Source of the DNA: Hymenopellis radicata
Lineage: Eukaryota > Basidiomycota > Agaricomycetes > Agaricales > Physalacriaceae
Direction of reading: 5' to 3'
NCBI GenBank assembly: GCA_015501595.1
Contig: JADNRX010000006.1
Location: 62,001-126,000 of the forward strand
DNA length: 64,000 nt
Shown: piece by piece, positions 35,620 to 48,314 of the stretch
Layout of the letters: every line of letters begins with the position of its first letter
Numbering within the stretch: the first letter of the stretch is position 1
Notes under the pieces: model-generated
Told to the model about the DNA's origin: nothing
Seen by the model: only the letters and a program-made list of their open reading frames with translations
Databases searched by the model: none
Made by a program: the position numbers and the translations under genes

Positions 35620-38600
35620 ATGGGTTCCTTTCTTTTTGTGGGGGCACTGGCCTTCGCGTCCATTCACGTTCGCTTTTCCTCTCGACGCCCAAGCTTGTGT
35701 GAGCTAACGCGCCGATAGTTCTCTTCTGCTTCTTCTTCGTCGTGGACACACATTCGTTCAACAACACCTTTCCAACATCGCCGTCGACAGTCTGTACCCT
35801 CGGACCTTCCAGGAAACTGGACGTCCGTAGGTTGTTACACGTACGCGTCCCGTTTTCTCAAAGAACTCTTTTTGCTCATGTTCCGTGATCCCGTCAGCGA
35901 TGTAGCCGGTGTCCGAACTCTCTCCGCCTCGACATACACGGATACTAAGAATATGACTGTCGGCAACTGCATCAGCTTTTGTGAGAACCAAGACTACATC
36001 TATGCCGGTGTCGAATTCTCTCAGGAATGCTGTCCGTCCACCCCTTCTCGAGTGATCGCCATTGATTCTAAGCTTTTTTCAACAGATTGTGGTAACACCA
36101 TCAATATCGATGACACTAATGCGACCGCTACTGACTGTAACATGCCTTGTACTGGAAATGCTCTCGAGACTTGCGGAGCAGGCGGACGTCTTAATCTCTT
36201 TTGGAGTGGCGCCACTCCTCCTCCTCCTCCCGTAACGTCCCCGAAAGTAGGAGACTGGACTTCCATTGGCTGCTTCAGGTTGGTTCTATGCACGTCTCGA
36301 GACCCTGTCTGGACTTATATGGAACCTGCAGTGACAATGTCAACGGAGCAGGAAGGTCGCTTCCTGTAGGAGCAGACTTAGCAGGGCCAGCAACTATCAG
36401 AACATGCACTGCCGCTTGTTTTGCCTCCGGATACCAGTTTGCCGGCGCAGAGTTCGCCGCCGAGTGCTGTGAGGACCGGGACATATGCATTTTTTTCTGA
36501 GGCTGATGTTCTTCGACATGTAGACTGCGGATCGGCTCTAGCGGCAACTTCTTCCCTCGAGCCTGCATCGATTGCAGCATGGTTTGTGCCGGGAATAGCT
36601 CAGAGTTCTGCGGAGGACCCAACCGTCTTACGGTGTATAACTATACTGGGACCGATCTGCCTCCCATCACCAATCCCGGCGGGGGTGGAGGTGGCGCTGG
36701 AGCTGCACCTGTGGTCAATGTCTATGACGGTCTCCCCGGAACTTGGAACTATTCTGCTTGTTACATGTACGTTCCCGTGTCCACGAATCGTTCTGCTTGA
36801 GCTGATAGTATATCAGCGACAACGCTCATGGTCGCATCTTTGAGAACGCAATCGGTCCTAACGCCACAACAACGGTCGAGAGCTGTGTTAATTCTTGCAT
36901 TGCAGGAAACTATTCAGTCGCCGGCATTGAATTCGGGGTAAGTGTTTCAACTCTTGATGATAGATGGCGACGCTGAATGCTGACTTGTAAAGGACGAATG
37001 CTGTAAGTGACACTCTAGTATGTTATACCGTAATTGATCAACATGCGCAGATTGCGGTAACCGCCTGATCAACGGCGCCGAACCGGCGATTGAGAATACG
37101 TGCAACATGGGATGCGGTGGTAACTCTACCGAAGCATGCGGAGGTCCAAATCGCCTGTCGGTTTATTCTTCCTCAAAGAACATCACTGTACTACCCGTTC
37201 CTACCGTTTTGAACGACACGAATATTCTTCCCAAGAACTGGACATATGCCGGCTGCTACACGTACGAGTTTTACACGTCACCTTCGCTCTTTCCTGACAT
37301 CGCTACAGAGACGAGAACAACGGACGAGTCCTTCCATGGCAGATCATTTGGGAGCACAACGCCACTGTGGAGGCTTGTGTAAACCAGTGTTCGACGTTTG
37401 GGTATACGGCAGCATCACTGGAGTATGGACAGGAATGCTGTAAGTCTTCTTTGTTTTTGAGCTCTATCTCCGGACTTAAGCGTTATAGACTGTGGTGACA
37501 TATCTGACATCCAAGCGAATGGCGCTACATTGGCACCTGAAACGGATTGCTCCTTCCAATGCAGCGGCGATCCAATCCATCTATGTGGCGGAGGCCTGAG
37601 AATGACGACGTACTTCTTCAACGGGGTTAAGAATGTTTGGCACACACCAGCAGTCACGGGTCATTACGAGGTACGCGTCCACTCGTCTCAACTCTCTTCG
37701 AACCTTGCTAAGCTAAACTTGGATTTAGTTCCTGGGTAAGTCTTCGCGATTTCGGGTTCAGGACATAACCTTATCTTTGCGTGATTGACACTATATAGTT
37801 CCTGGGTGAGTGGCATTCAATGATCCTCATAAGCGGCTTCGGGACTGATTGATTACTCTTCGACAGTGTCGTAGTGCCATTGATAGCAACTGTCGGGCTT
37901 AATAACAAAGTAACGTTCCTGGAGAAGGATGGTACTGGGTATGATCGCATGTCTCGTCTTGAGAAAAGCATGTACTCACATTCTCGTTCAGGTTCCCCAA
38001 TTCGACTGGTGCTTACGAGCTGGACTTGAGTTTGACGCATGATTTCGACCACGCATGGCGCGAGATGCATGTCAAGTCTGACGTTTTCTGTTCCGCTAGT
38101 ATCATACTTCCTGACAAAGCCGGACGTCAAATCAACGTAGGAGGTACGTGATTTAGCATCTGTTGATTGTGAATATGGACTGAGCCGATCGCGGTAGGCT
38201 GGTCGTTGCAAAGTACCTACGGTATTCGGTTGTACACACCTAACGGTGTCGAGGGAGTCAACTCTACGAACGATTGGGAAGAGGACTACAATACGCTCAA
38301 GCTCCAGGTCGGTACTTTCATCCGTCAATGTCATGTCGCGTTCACTTATACTCTGCGTCAACAGCGCGGTCGATGGTACCCTACAGCTGCCATGTTGCCT
38401 AATGGATCCATTCTCGTTGTCGGCGGTGAAACGGGAAGCAATGCTCCTGCTGAACCCAGCCTCGAAATTCTACCAAGACCGCCGGGCGGGGATACCTACC
38501 TGAACATGGATTGGTTACAACGTACTGACCCCAACAACCTTTACCCGTTCATCTTCGTTCTTCCCGGCGGTGGCATATTTATTGGTACGCTAAATCTGCA

Positions 38601-39735
38601 CCGTGGAATGCCTGGAGACTTACAAACAAGTAGCCTATTACAACGAGGCTCGCATTCTGGACGCAGCCACTTTCGACACCATCAAGTCGCTTCCAAATGC
38701 TCCAGCTGCAGTTGACAACTGTAAGTTCCTCTTGTCAAGCTGGGCCTCGGTTTGATGTATGTCTAGTTGACGGAGGACGCACGTACCCGTTGGAGGGTGT
38801 TGCAATGTCTCTCCCTCAGCACGCTCCGTACACCGATCCTCTTGAAATTCTAATCTGCGGTGGCTCAACTCCTGGACCCGGCTTTGCTCTCGACAATTGT
38901 GTCACCATTGCGCCCGAAGTCGAAAACCCAACCTGGACCATTGAACGGATGGTGAGAATTTCATTGTAATTTCTGCCACATATTCTCAAACTCTCTTAGC
39001 CGTCAAGGCGAGTGATGCCTTGTATGGCCGCTCTTCCCGATGGCACCTTCCTTCTCTTGAATGGTGCTCATCAAGGAGTGGCTGGCTTTGGATTGGCCAC
39101 CGACCCCGCCCTCACTGCGCTGCTCTATGACCCTGCGTTACCTCTCGGACAGCGCATGTCGATCCTGAACACCACCATTGTGGCGCGCCTGTACCACTCG
39201 GAGGCGACTCTCCTTCCTGACGGTCGCGTTCTCGTGTCGGGATCTGACCCTCAGGATGGTAAGAACCCCGAAGAGTTCAGAATCGAAGTCTACGTGCCTC
39301 CGTACCTTGAGACAGGTCTCACGCAGCCGTCTTACAGTTTGCCTAAGAACGATTGGGCGTATGGCGGCACATATCAGATCACGAATGTCACCCTTCATCA
39401 AGGTTCCGCCGCGACAATGAGAGTATCCCTCATCGCAGGTACGCCGTAATATCTGACTTCCTCCCTTGTTGACGCTCACGATTTGTCCAGCCACTTCGAG
39501 CACTCACGGTAACGCTATGGGATCACGCACCATCTTCCCGCAGTTTTCATGCTCGGGTAGGACGTGTACCATCACAGCTCCCCCTAATGCGAACATTTCT
39601 CCTCCCGGATGGCACCAGCTCTTCATCTTAGATGGCCCGACGCCCTCCCACTCACAATGGGTGCGTATCGGCGGTGACCCTGGTGAGCTGGGTAACTGGC
39701 CCTCTACCGGTCCCTTCACGGTGCCAGGTGTTTAA
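35620..39735 (+). CDS. copper radical oxidase (glyoxal oxidase type, AA5_1) with four WSC domains
   Basis: Secreted copper oxidase that turns small aldehydes or alcohols into acids or aldehydes and releases H2O2. Multi-exon plus-strand gene. A signal peptide starts [16 protein letters not shown]. Four WSC cysteine-rich domains follow, opening at [30 protein letters not shown] and [10 protein letters not shown], each closing with a CxGxxxxxCGGxxRL-like block (e.g. [17 protein letters not shown]). The catalytic domain starts near 37620. Copper-site residues by analogy with glyoxal oxidase are all visible: Cys in [13 protein letters not shown], Tyr in [14 protein letters not shown] (cross-link partner), Tyr-His in [14 protein letters not shown] and His in [10 protein letters not shown]. 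Multiple N-terminal WSC domains are typical of the CRO3-5 group of Phanerochaete. WSC domains may bind wall polysaccharide. The substrate cannot be told from sequence. Confidence 0.93.
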
Positions 39736-39947
39736 TTCTGCGTGCCATGACTTTTCTCTCTTCGCACAACTATGGAAATGGACTTACACTCTGATATTTT
39801 CTTGATTTATGTATTATTCGGTTCTGTCGGTCTTTCGTTGAAGCTAATTAGTTGACACTCCTTTATAACAGCTTAATGTACGAAACGTAAAAAATATTTC
39901 TTTCGACTGGAGAAAGACTTGCGCGAGGACGTTCTCATAACAAAGCG

Positions 39948-40220
39948 ATGGTCTGGAGTGTTGTCGGACTGCTGGAAGTGATGTCGGGACGCGATTCTGA
40001 TGAGGTGCCACAGGCAGTATGGCATAGCGCTCTCATGCGCGTGTCGTGCAGACCTGTCGATATGATCTTCTCAATCATGGGCCTCTTTGACGGGGATCCC
40101 AAGGCGTTTCGAGGCGACGATCGGTTAGGGGCGACGATTGCGCTAGCTCAAGCATCCAGAGATCCTCCGCAAGGGGAGCAGTACGATCTAGCTGATTGCG
40201 TCCTTGCACATTCCGCCTGA
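39948..40220 (+). pseudogene. fragment of a HET-like (heterokaryon incompatibility type) protein
   Basis: A 90-residue open frame containing WHSALMRVSCRPVDMIFSIM and DPKAFRGDDRLGATIALAQ. I recognise these from large agaricomycete proteins of the HET-domain type, where they sit C-terminal to the HET domain. No HET domain, no neighbouring exons and no proper continuation are present. It is most likely a gene remnant lying just downstream of the oxidase gene. The family assignment is from memory and moderate. Confidence 0.4.
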
Positions 40221-41297
40221 GAAGCAGTTGTCAACGTTCTAATGTTCCCGGAAAGGGTTGTGGATGCTAAGGCCAGGGTTCGGATTGACGGTGAGCTGAA
40301 AGAGCTGGCCGAGGGGGTCGTTGATGAGTTCTTGAGAATATGGTCTGTGAAGGAAGCGGCGTTGGTGGGGACTATGGACGATATGGGTACCTCAGACTGA
40401 GACTCTCCAGCAAGGCTATTCAAGTCCGAGCTGTGCGACTGGACGACGTCTGACGGGACGACCATTGTCACTGCGCCACGGCGAGACCGGTCTTCACGGA
40501 AGCACTCGATAAAAGTGTCTAGGAAACGTGCTTCAAAGACACCAGACAATGACAGATCCACGCTTTCATCGTTGTCAACCTTCAAACAGAGGACCTTCGT
40601 TGTATATGGAGTTGGTATGGCCCTTACGCAAGTCAACACTGTAGCGGTTTAAGTACGTTGAGACGTCCACCATGCTGGCCCTCGTCATACGAGAGCATTC
40701 ACCAAACAAGGCATCCAATATGATCCTATGTCATTGTTTTGAAGAATTTATCAAGACATGGAAGGAGCATGCATTGGACTGGAAGCATCTGCAGAGTTTG
40801 TACGCTATCGAGACTGAAGCTAAACGCACTTTCTTTAGCCTTTGCTGATACGCTCAGGCCGTTGATGTGTAACATAAATGAGCTCACCTCGAGATGAAGT
40901 GGCTGGGAGGAAGCGATCGAGTTCTTCAATTGACAGTTTGTGGTGATGTGCTTCGTGGCCAGCTAGCAGCAACACATGCTGTGGGGTTCAAATCCTGCGC
41001 CACTTTGTCCGTGTGGCCCTTGGAGGTGGGATGTGTCTTGCCAATTCGTCAGGACATGGCGGAGTTTCCACAGTACACCTATAACGACGACCTTATTGTC
41101 TGTGCCATGTTGAACAATGCGCAGTGATGACCGCTGTGGACCTCTATGGACGACCCTGATTGTTTGTCGAAAAAGGAAAGCAATTGTCCGAAAGGACCAG
41201 CACGTGTTGCTATTTGCTACTCTTTGCCATCAATGGAAATTCCCGATTTGGTTATTTCTCTCTTCAGCACTCCAATTGCTTTCTCACTTTGAACGCG
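40221..41297. other. intergenic, no gene recognised
   Basis: 1.1 kb with only short frames. A 164-codon minus-strand frame (40148-40639) overlaps the HET-like fragment and has no domain; I regard it as chance. Confidence 0.4.
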
Positions 41298-41305
41298 TAT
41301 ATAAG
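41298..41305 (+). promoter_or_regulatory. TATA box of the small membrane protein gene
   Basis: TATATAAG. An ATG at 41314 is too close to it to be a start codon, which supports the start at 41394. Confidence 0.5.
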
Positions 41306-41393
41306 CGAGCCGCAATGGTTGGTCTGATCAATCACGACGATTCCCCCCCACGGACACCAGCCAGTGACGACGTTGACGAGCCATTTTGTAACA

Positions 41394-41944
41394 ATGTTTA
41401 CCACCACCACATCTTTGCCATCCCCGGTCCTTGTACACACGTCGCCATGCGTAATTCAGGATAATTGCAGCATCGACGCTTTGGGATATTCCTTCTTTCC
41501 CTCCTCCACTCGGCAAAGTCGCCATGACCATCGCCTCTCAGCCGCAGAGCTCCCTTCCTACTCGGAGTTTGAGGCCATGCCTCCTCCGCAATACTCAGTC
41601 AAGGATGAGCCTGTTACGCTTGCCATGTACCTGTTCAAGTTTGGCTTCCGTGAGTATCTATTTACAGTATGTGAAGAATTTATTCTAACGATCATTGTAT
41701 AGTATTTCCGCCATTCTGGATTATGGGTGTCTTCATCCTCTTTTCGCCATTGCGCGCACCTCCAGTGTCAGCAGCCGCAGGAGAATGGTTGCCGGAGAAG
41801 ACAGACGCAGAAAAGCAGATGGTCATCGACGGAATGCGACGAGCGGAGACCAAGTGGGCAAGACGGTGTCTGGTTGCATTGCTTGCACTTGTGCTCGCTT
41901 CGCTCGTCGTTGGTCTGGCTACCTGGGCCGTCCTCCGCCATTGA
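41394..41944 (+). CDS. small membrane protein, conserved in basidiomycetes
   Basis: Two exons, 41394-41649 and 41703-41944, 165 residues. The N-terminal half is disordered and ends in the motif DHRLSAAELPSYSEFE, then PPPQYSVKDEPVTLAMYLFKFGF. A hydrophobic stretch follows (FPPFWIMGVFILFSP), then LRAPP, a charged helix EKTDAEKQMVIDGMRRAETK with WARRC, and a C-terminal transmembrane segment (LVALLALVLASLVVGLATWA). I remember this layout from uncharacterised agaricomycete proteins with PSYSE and SPLRAP motifs. The PPxY-like PPPQY could recruit a WW-domain ubiquitin ligase (inference). Function unknown. Confidence 0.75.
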
Positions 41945-42352
41945 CCGGTTGACCATTGGTCCTCCGATGTACACAACACCATCACTTCCATTCATGACAT
42001 TCACACGACCCCCACGACTCTCGCATCACCACTGTATCGCTAGCCATCCTTTTATGTTTATTGTTACTTAATTAATAATATTTCTCGGAACCTTGAAGAG
42101 TCCATAGGCAGCTCGAGCGACGCGTCAACACTATGAATCGCCCAGCAAACCACGGCCGGCACTGGAGTCTGTGAGTGAGTGAATTGAACAACTTTCATTT
42201 CGTGCGGCGTAACGAGCGCGCCGCTCCCGTACTTATGCCGCCATCCCGGTCAAATTCACGTGTTTTTCTCTTGCCGAAGACCTATTTTTAATCGTGGTCG
42301 CAGGTTTACCCGAAGTAGAGCCGGGGTAAGTCAACACCTGTCTTTCCCCACC
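41945..42352. other. intergenic
   Basis: Terminator side of the membrane protein gene and promoter side of the GH15 gene. A CACGTG-type hexamer sits at about 42257-42262 (TTCACGTGTT), a possible bHLH site. No gene seen. Confidence 0.4.
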
Positions 42353-45300
42353 ATGAATCTCTACGAGCCGAAACCTGAGAGAGATTACGCTGCTATCTCT
42401 GACCATGGACTGTATGTTTAGCTTCTAACTGATTAGGCAGTCAAGGGAACCTGAGACACACAGAATCGGGAACCTTCATACAGCTGCTTTGATTAGCATC
42501 GACGGATCCGGTAAGTTATGAGCTATCGTACTGAAATTTGAGGCCAATCGATGACAGTGGAAAGTTACTGTGTGCCGGACTTCGACTCTCCATCTGTATT
42601 CGCTCGGATTCTCGACAAGGACAAGGGCGGGCACTTCTCGATCACGCCCACCGTTCCGTTCAACACGAAGCAGAGCTATCTGCCCAGCTCTAATGTATAT
42701 GACCCCTCAACGTGCTAGCACTATCTCACTGTATTGCCGTAGGTTCTGCAAACCAAGTTCATGAATGAGAAAGGCGTAGTCAGCGTTACTGGTTGGCATC
42801 CACATCTGTGTAATAACCGGTAATCACTCATGTTTGCCAGATTTTCTCCCGCGCCCAAAGGAGGCTTCTGGTCTCTCTGCTCCGAAACCTCTCCTACACT
42901 GGCTCATTCGCCGTGTCGAGGTTGGTTCTCTGAGCCAAATAGTCTAAGTCTTGCTTACTGAATTGACCCCAGGTCATTCGGGGTACGGTCCCCCTTCGAA
43001 TGGAATGCGCCCCTGCATTCAACTATGCGCGTGACTCGCATACGACTACGTTCGTTCATGACTCGTCCAGCTTGAAAGGGCAGGATAAAGTCGTGTTTGA
43101 TTCCCAGAGCCTCAAGTTGGAGTTGAGATACTTCGCGGAATGCACGATAGTGAGCGACTTGATATATCTTGCCCATCAATACACATGGTTGTACAGGACA
43201 ACGCATGCGCTCCTAATATACATCTAGAGTTATTAGATCTAGCACGGAAAGGACACAAAGGTTTGGGTGTTTCGTCGGACCTGTCTCTTGTCGAAGGGCA
43301 ATGCGTTTGGTTCATCCTCAGGACACCACCTGCTGATATTCTTGTGGATCGCGAAACCATAGTCGCCAACGGAACCTTGCCCCCACGAAGTCTTGATGAC
43401 CCGTTCATCTCCAAGGTGAATATCTGCCCGAAAACTGTTCATAACTGCCGAACTGATTCGAATAGGACTTCATCAATGGACTGTTGCATGTAAATCGTCT
43501 ACTAGTCTATGACGCCTGCACAACTCATGTTTTTGAAGACGACGATGAGGTACTGGGTTACATGGATTCGACACTCCTCGTACAGCGGGTCGTGGAAAGA
43601 GGCTGTGCACAGAAGCGCGCTTGCCCTGAAGTTGCTCATATACGAACCTACCGGTATGTCGAGCATTGTCTCGTATCAAAAATAGCCAATACTATCTCAG
43701 GTGCTGTTGTGGCCAGCCCAACCTTCAGTCTACCCGAGTATATTGGCGGCACGAGAAACTGGTGTGTATATCGGTTTTACATCTATTAAATCTGACCTTG
43801 TCGTTGGCATGGTAGGGATTACAGGTTTGCAACGTGCAGCAGCATCAGTCTATCTCGCTCTGATTTGTGAGCTTTACAGGGCGTCGTGGATCCGTGACTC
43901 TTCCTTTACGCTTTACGCTCTCCTCCGACTGGGTTTCACAGAGGAGGCAAATGGTAAGTATACTCCGACGCGATATCAAACACAAGGCTCAGGCCCTTGT
44001 TTCTTAGCTTATATGGATTTTATATTTGAACGGCTGCGCCACAAGAATCCGGATGGAAGTATTCAAATTATGTACACGATCCATGGTATATCTCTCAGCA
44101 TTTCATGGATTCAAAACGTAACACCATCGCATCGTAGGAGGAAAGGAACTTGAAGAGATTGAGCTCACCCATCTTGATGGCCACAAAGGCTCTAAGCCAG
44201 TGCGCATTGGTAACGGCGCAGCAGACCATCTGCAACTGGTAAGCTCCACAAACACCATTTCTCTTCCGTGTTTGATCCTCGTTTTTTTAGGACATTTACG
44301 GGGAACTGTATGTGTAACGAGCCAGCATCTCGTTGCGTCGTCCTGATACAATCTTCGTAGAATGGATTCCATCTATTTGGGGCAGAAGGCGAGTCTCATC
44401 GCTATTAATAGCCTCTTTCGCTAATGCTCCTCGGACTTCGGGCAGTTTGGTAGACCGCTGGGTTACGATGACTGGTGAGCGCTCTACTTTCGCGGGATGA
44501 CATACGTCTGATGGAACACGAACGATCAGGGTGCTTGTACGCGAACTGTAAGTCGTCTTGAAAGGATCATTGAACCTTTGTTGACCGCTGCTATGAATGA
44601 GATAGTGTTGACTGTACGTTCGGTTACTTCGGGGCTTCTTCCAGTTACAATTAGCTTTCAGATGTTGTGGCAAATTATCAACAACCGGATCTGTAAGCAC
44701 TCCTCGCATTCACGAGTAAGCTCTTTACTGAGATTTTATAGTTCCATCTGGTCTGTATATAGCAGTGCCAAATGTATACCACTTACACGTTATACAGGGA
44801 AGTACGAAACAAGAAACGGAACTTCACGGTACGCCCTCCACCTATGATACGTCGGATCCTAGCTTACAACTCCCTTTCTAGTACTCCAAGGTGAGGAAGA
44901 ACATGTCCGGTCTCTCAACTGCCCTGACTTCACGCACGCGACGCCTCAGATCATGTTATGGTGAGTTGTCGATCTCCGACAATCATCTTGATAAGCGCTG
45001 ACCGGGATCTGCGTAGGGTTGCCATTGATCGAGGTACCACGTTTTACTTTAAATAAAGACGCGCGCGGACGTTAACCGACTGATGGCGGTTCAGGTCTCC
45101 GTTTGGCTGACAAACGCTCGTTGCCGTGCCCCAGGCGCAATGAATGGTATACAGCCCGAGATAATCTCTACGAAGAGATCATGCAGAAGGCTTGGAACTC
45201 GGAGCTGAAACATTTCGGTCAAAGCTATGAGGAAACTCACGTACTGGACTCGGCGGTGCTCATCATGCCCCTCGTGTTTTTTATGCAAGGCGTGAGTAGC

Positions 45301-46008
45301 TGACAGACGCGTGTTTTTCGTATTCACCGGTCGTATCGCTAATTGGAACTTTTCAGTCGGATCCCCGATTTGTGAGTACGCTGAAGCAGATATTGAAGAC
45401 TCCGGAGCGTGGGGGTTTGACTTCCAACGTAAGTTCCGCGAGGCTGCCGCCCCAGAGTAGAAGGCTGATGCGAGGATGAATTACAGAACTTGGTCTTCCG
45501 TTACGATGTGCACAAATCCGATGATGGCGTCGGCGGAGAAGAGGGTACTTTCTGCCTCTGCACTCTTTGGTATAGCGCTAGCCAATTCATGGTTGATGGT
45601 TGCGATACTAACCATGATCCGTAGGGCTGTGGAGGCGCTAACTCGTGCCGGACAGTACGATAAGAAGATGTTGCCACAGGCTGTCGCGATGTTTGAAGTG
45701 AGCATTCCGCCTCTACTTTGAACTTGTATCGACGGTGAACAGGACTTCCTTCAATACCTTAATCACGTCGGATTGTGCACGGAAGAAGTATCTGAAGCCG
45801 GCGAGGGGTGAGCTCTGACAATCAGTGATAAAGTGTTGAACCTTACGCCGCGTCTTGTCTAGACTTGGAAATGCGGTTCAAGGTTTCACGTAAGTTGACG
45901 TCTAAGTGTTGTACTTCGGCCTCGTGATATCTTTGCTATAGGCATGTTACGTTGATTTCAGCGGCGTACAATCTCTCCAGGACGCTCATGCACTCGAAAA
46001 TTGCTTGA
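42353..46008 (+). CDS. glycoside hydrolase family 15 enzyme
   Basis: GH15 inverting exo-glycosidase of the non-secreted type; no signal peptide, so probably cytosolic. It may act on maltodextrin, glycogen or trehalose; the substrate is not evident. About 20 exons with intact frame. Marks in order are [174 protein letters not shown], and the C terminus with [20 protein letters not shown]. The last holds a candidate catalytic glutamate. NWDYRAS needs a 9-nt microexon (43816-43824), and the intron 44389-44445 has a GC donor. Confidence 0.93.
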
Positions 46009-46463
46009 AGTGAAAGGTTCATTTAGGAGAATGCTTGAAAATTGTACTACTAGTGTATATCTGATCCTCAATTGATGCGTTTTCAACCGATATTTTTATT
46101 TGATCACCAAACAGCGCCGACATCGTTCTCTGGAGAAACATTCCCTGCAACTCATCTTCAATCCTCCTATAAGTCAATGCTCTAATCTAGAAGCTCGCAC
46201 TCAACTCAATTCTATGCGAGCGACTACGAACAAATTGGGGGAACGAGAATATGCATTACAGTACGTATAAATAAGGAACAGATAGCAAAGCGAGATCTAT
46301 GTAACATCCCTACAAGGACGCATTCGGTATAGTACTATTTGTACTCCTACAGTCTAGAGACACAGCAGAAATTTGTCTAAAAATATATGGAGGATGAGAG
46401 AACCTCGTACACAGCAAACGAGAAACAAAAAGAACGAAAGCGAGTAGGTTCATTGCGGGCGAC
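46009..46463. other. intergenic between convergent genes
   Basis: 3' regions of the GH15 gene and of the DUF6593 gene. No gene seen; A-rich stretches suit 3' ends. Confidence 0.45.
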
Positions 46464-47189
46464 TCAGTCAATTCTTCGTCCGGATTGGAGAAGAACGGCG
46501 GCGACGATGCAGAACTCCAAGAGGCCGACCTGGACCGCGTTTGCAGTCAATTCAAGGGTGACGACACGGTCTGTGCGCGACAATTTGCCGCAGGGAGTCG
46601 GCGGAGTGGACGCGTGAGTCGCCGTGTAAAGCTAAGAATTCAATGAGCTGAAGCATCTTTTACTGCCGAGGAAGGCCTTACAAGGATTGTGTTTCCCTGC
46701 GGTACCCAACAATACCATCTCCCTCGAGCCGTCATCGCACGCTGACTATTTGATGCTTATGAGTAAATAGACGACGAGGTACCCAAAATAAACTTACGTC
46801 CGGTCGCTGCTGAGAGGCATCCAGGAAGAGACGGCCTGTCTTTCGAGCAAGTCGCGCAGCTCGACCACAGGATGTTGTTGCCAGTCGATGACTGCGAAGT
46901 TTCTGCCTTCAGCATCCCGGAAGAGGGTGGTTCCTTCACGCGGCTGGCCGTTCGCGATATGGAAGTAGGTCCGGTTACGAGGCCCGACGACGGTGGAATC
47001 GAGAATTGTGGATTCAAAGGTGAAGACGAACTGAAGGATGGTCTCGGGTTTGGGCTCCGAAGAGAAAGGAAGCGCGCCAAATATCGAGGGCGGAGGGGGA
47101 CTCGTTGGTGACCAAGGCCCATTATTGATAGAGTTTTGGTTATCCGGGTTGAACCACCCCCCTTGAGCGTACGGATTGTTGACGTTCAT
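46464..47189 (-). CDS. DUF6593 domain protein
   Basis: Basidiomycete protein of unknown function. Three exons on the minus strand: start codon at 47187-47189 running to about 46794, then about 46744-46687, then about 46630 to the stop at 46464. The first exon has a Pro/Asn-rich N terminus, then PSIFGALPFSSEP, LQFVFTFESTILDSTVVGPR, NRTYFHIANG, LFRDAEGRNFAVIDWQQHP and VVELRDLL. The second gives RGRWYCWVPQGNTIL. The third gives VVTLELTANAVQVGLLEFC and ends LLQSGRRID. This order matches DUF6593 proteins that I remember, often in multigene families in mushrooms. No signal peptide. Nothing nearby hints at the role. Confidence 0.85.
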
Positions 47190-48314
47190 CGCAGGCTAGA
47201 TGTCCGTTGAGGAGAGCTAGTGAGGGAAAAGACGCGTCTAGTTTGCTGGAAAAGGTGATTTGGAATGAGGAGCATTTATACCTAGCCACCGATTCGAGAT
47301 CAAACAAATTACCGCACGGTGACGCGTCGTGAAACCAGGTTGCAGGCAAAATGCACCTATACAGGGATACACAATCGGGGTCGCGCAGCGAGCGTGCTCG
47401 GGGCTTATCCAGGGAGGTAAGGATCGACCCACCGGCATCGGGCGGTAGGTTTCATGGTGATCCCGGAAGACACAGTCTTTCGAGGAAGGACCGACAAAAG
47501 TGACCCGTCGCCTGTGCAATTTGATCCGAGATGAGCATGGAGCACCGACTAGTAGTGTATTCGACGTCGAATGTGAGCCTCGGGCTTCAGAATGTTAGAG
47601 AGCGCGCTCTCAAGCAGTGCCGAGAAGTACACAGCCAAGGCAAATGAAGTCGGAAAGCAAGCATATTCTGGGATGGCGACAGCAGAATGTCTCAAAAGAT
47701 GATGTCGTCTGTATGAGAAGAGATATGGCTGTCAAGATTGGGAGTCGATATTGTTGATAGCATCACCTTGAGAGGAAAAGAGTCGAATAGACGCCCGAGT
47801 CCACCGTGACCGACACAGCGAGGAAGCAGTGCTAGGCCGGATTGGCGCAATTGGTGATTAACGGTGAGTCGCATAACACGTTGTGAAACGATATTCCTTG
47901 AATGGTGTATGATATGCAAACAGCGCGCTTATTTGCTCTCGTGAACGAGTACGAGAACTGTTACAGAGACTAGGAACACGGCGCCAGGTCCATCCTGGGA
48001 ATACAGGGTACTCAAGCAGCGGGAAGTATAACGTCAGAAGAGTCAGAGCATTCCGTCCTCCACGTCGGTGGCAAGTCCAATTGGATTTATTGTTCCTTGT
48101 ATTTTCGAGGTGATCTCGGTTAACACCCGGTGATGGTGATTGGACGCCGGGCGCACGTGTCAATAACCCCACGTGGCTCTCCCCATTCCGATCATTCGGC
48201 GATCATTCACTCATCTCACCCATCTCTCCACAAATATTTTTGCCGGGTCTCTTACGACTGCCCCTCCTTTGAGCAGAACACTCGTATATTTGAACAACTT
48301 GCATCTCAGCTACC
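47190..48314. other. intergenic, no gene recognised
   Basis: 1.1 kb between divergent genes. Only short frames; nothing I can identify on either strand. Confidence 0.45.

Noticed and set aside
40148..40639. 164-codon minus-strand frame as a gene
   Set aside because: Antisense to the HET-like fragment, low-complexity Ser/Thr composition and no family resemblance.
40970..41010. tRNA T-arm-like GGTTCAAATCC
   Set aside because: Stem pairing fails after two or three base pairs and the acceptor and anticodon stems are absent.
41314..41460. Start codon at 41314 for the small membrane protein
   Set aside because: It lies within about 10 bp of the TATA box and in a frame that stops before the conserved part; 41394 fits the frame and the promoter spacing.
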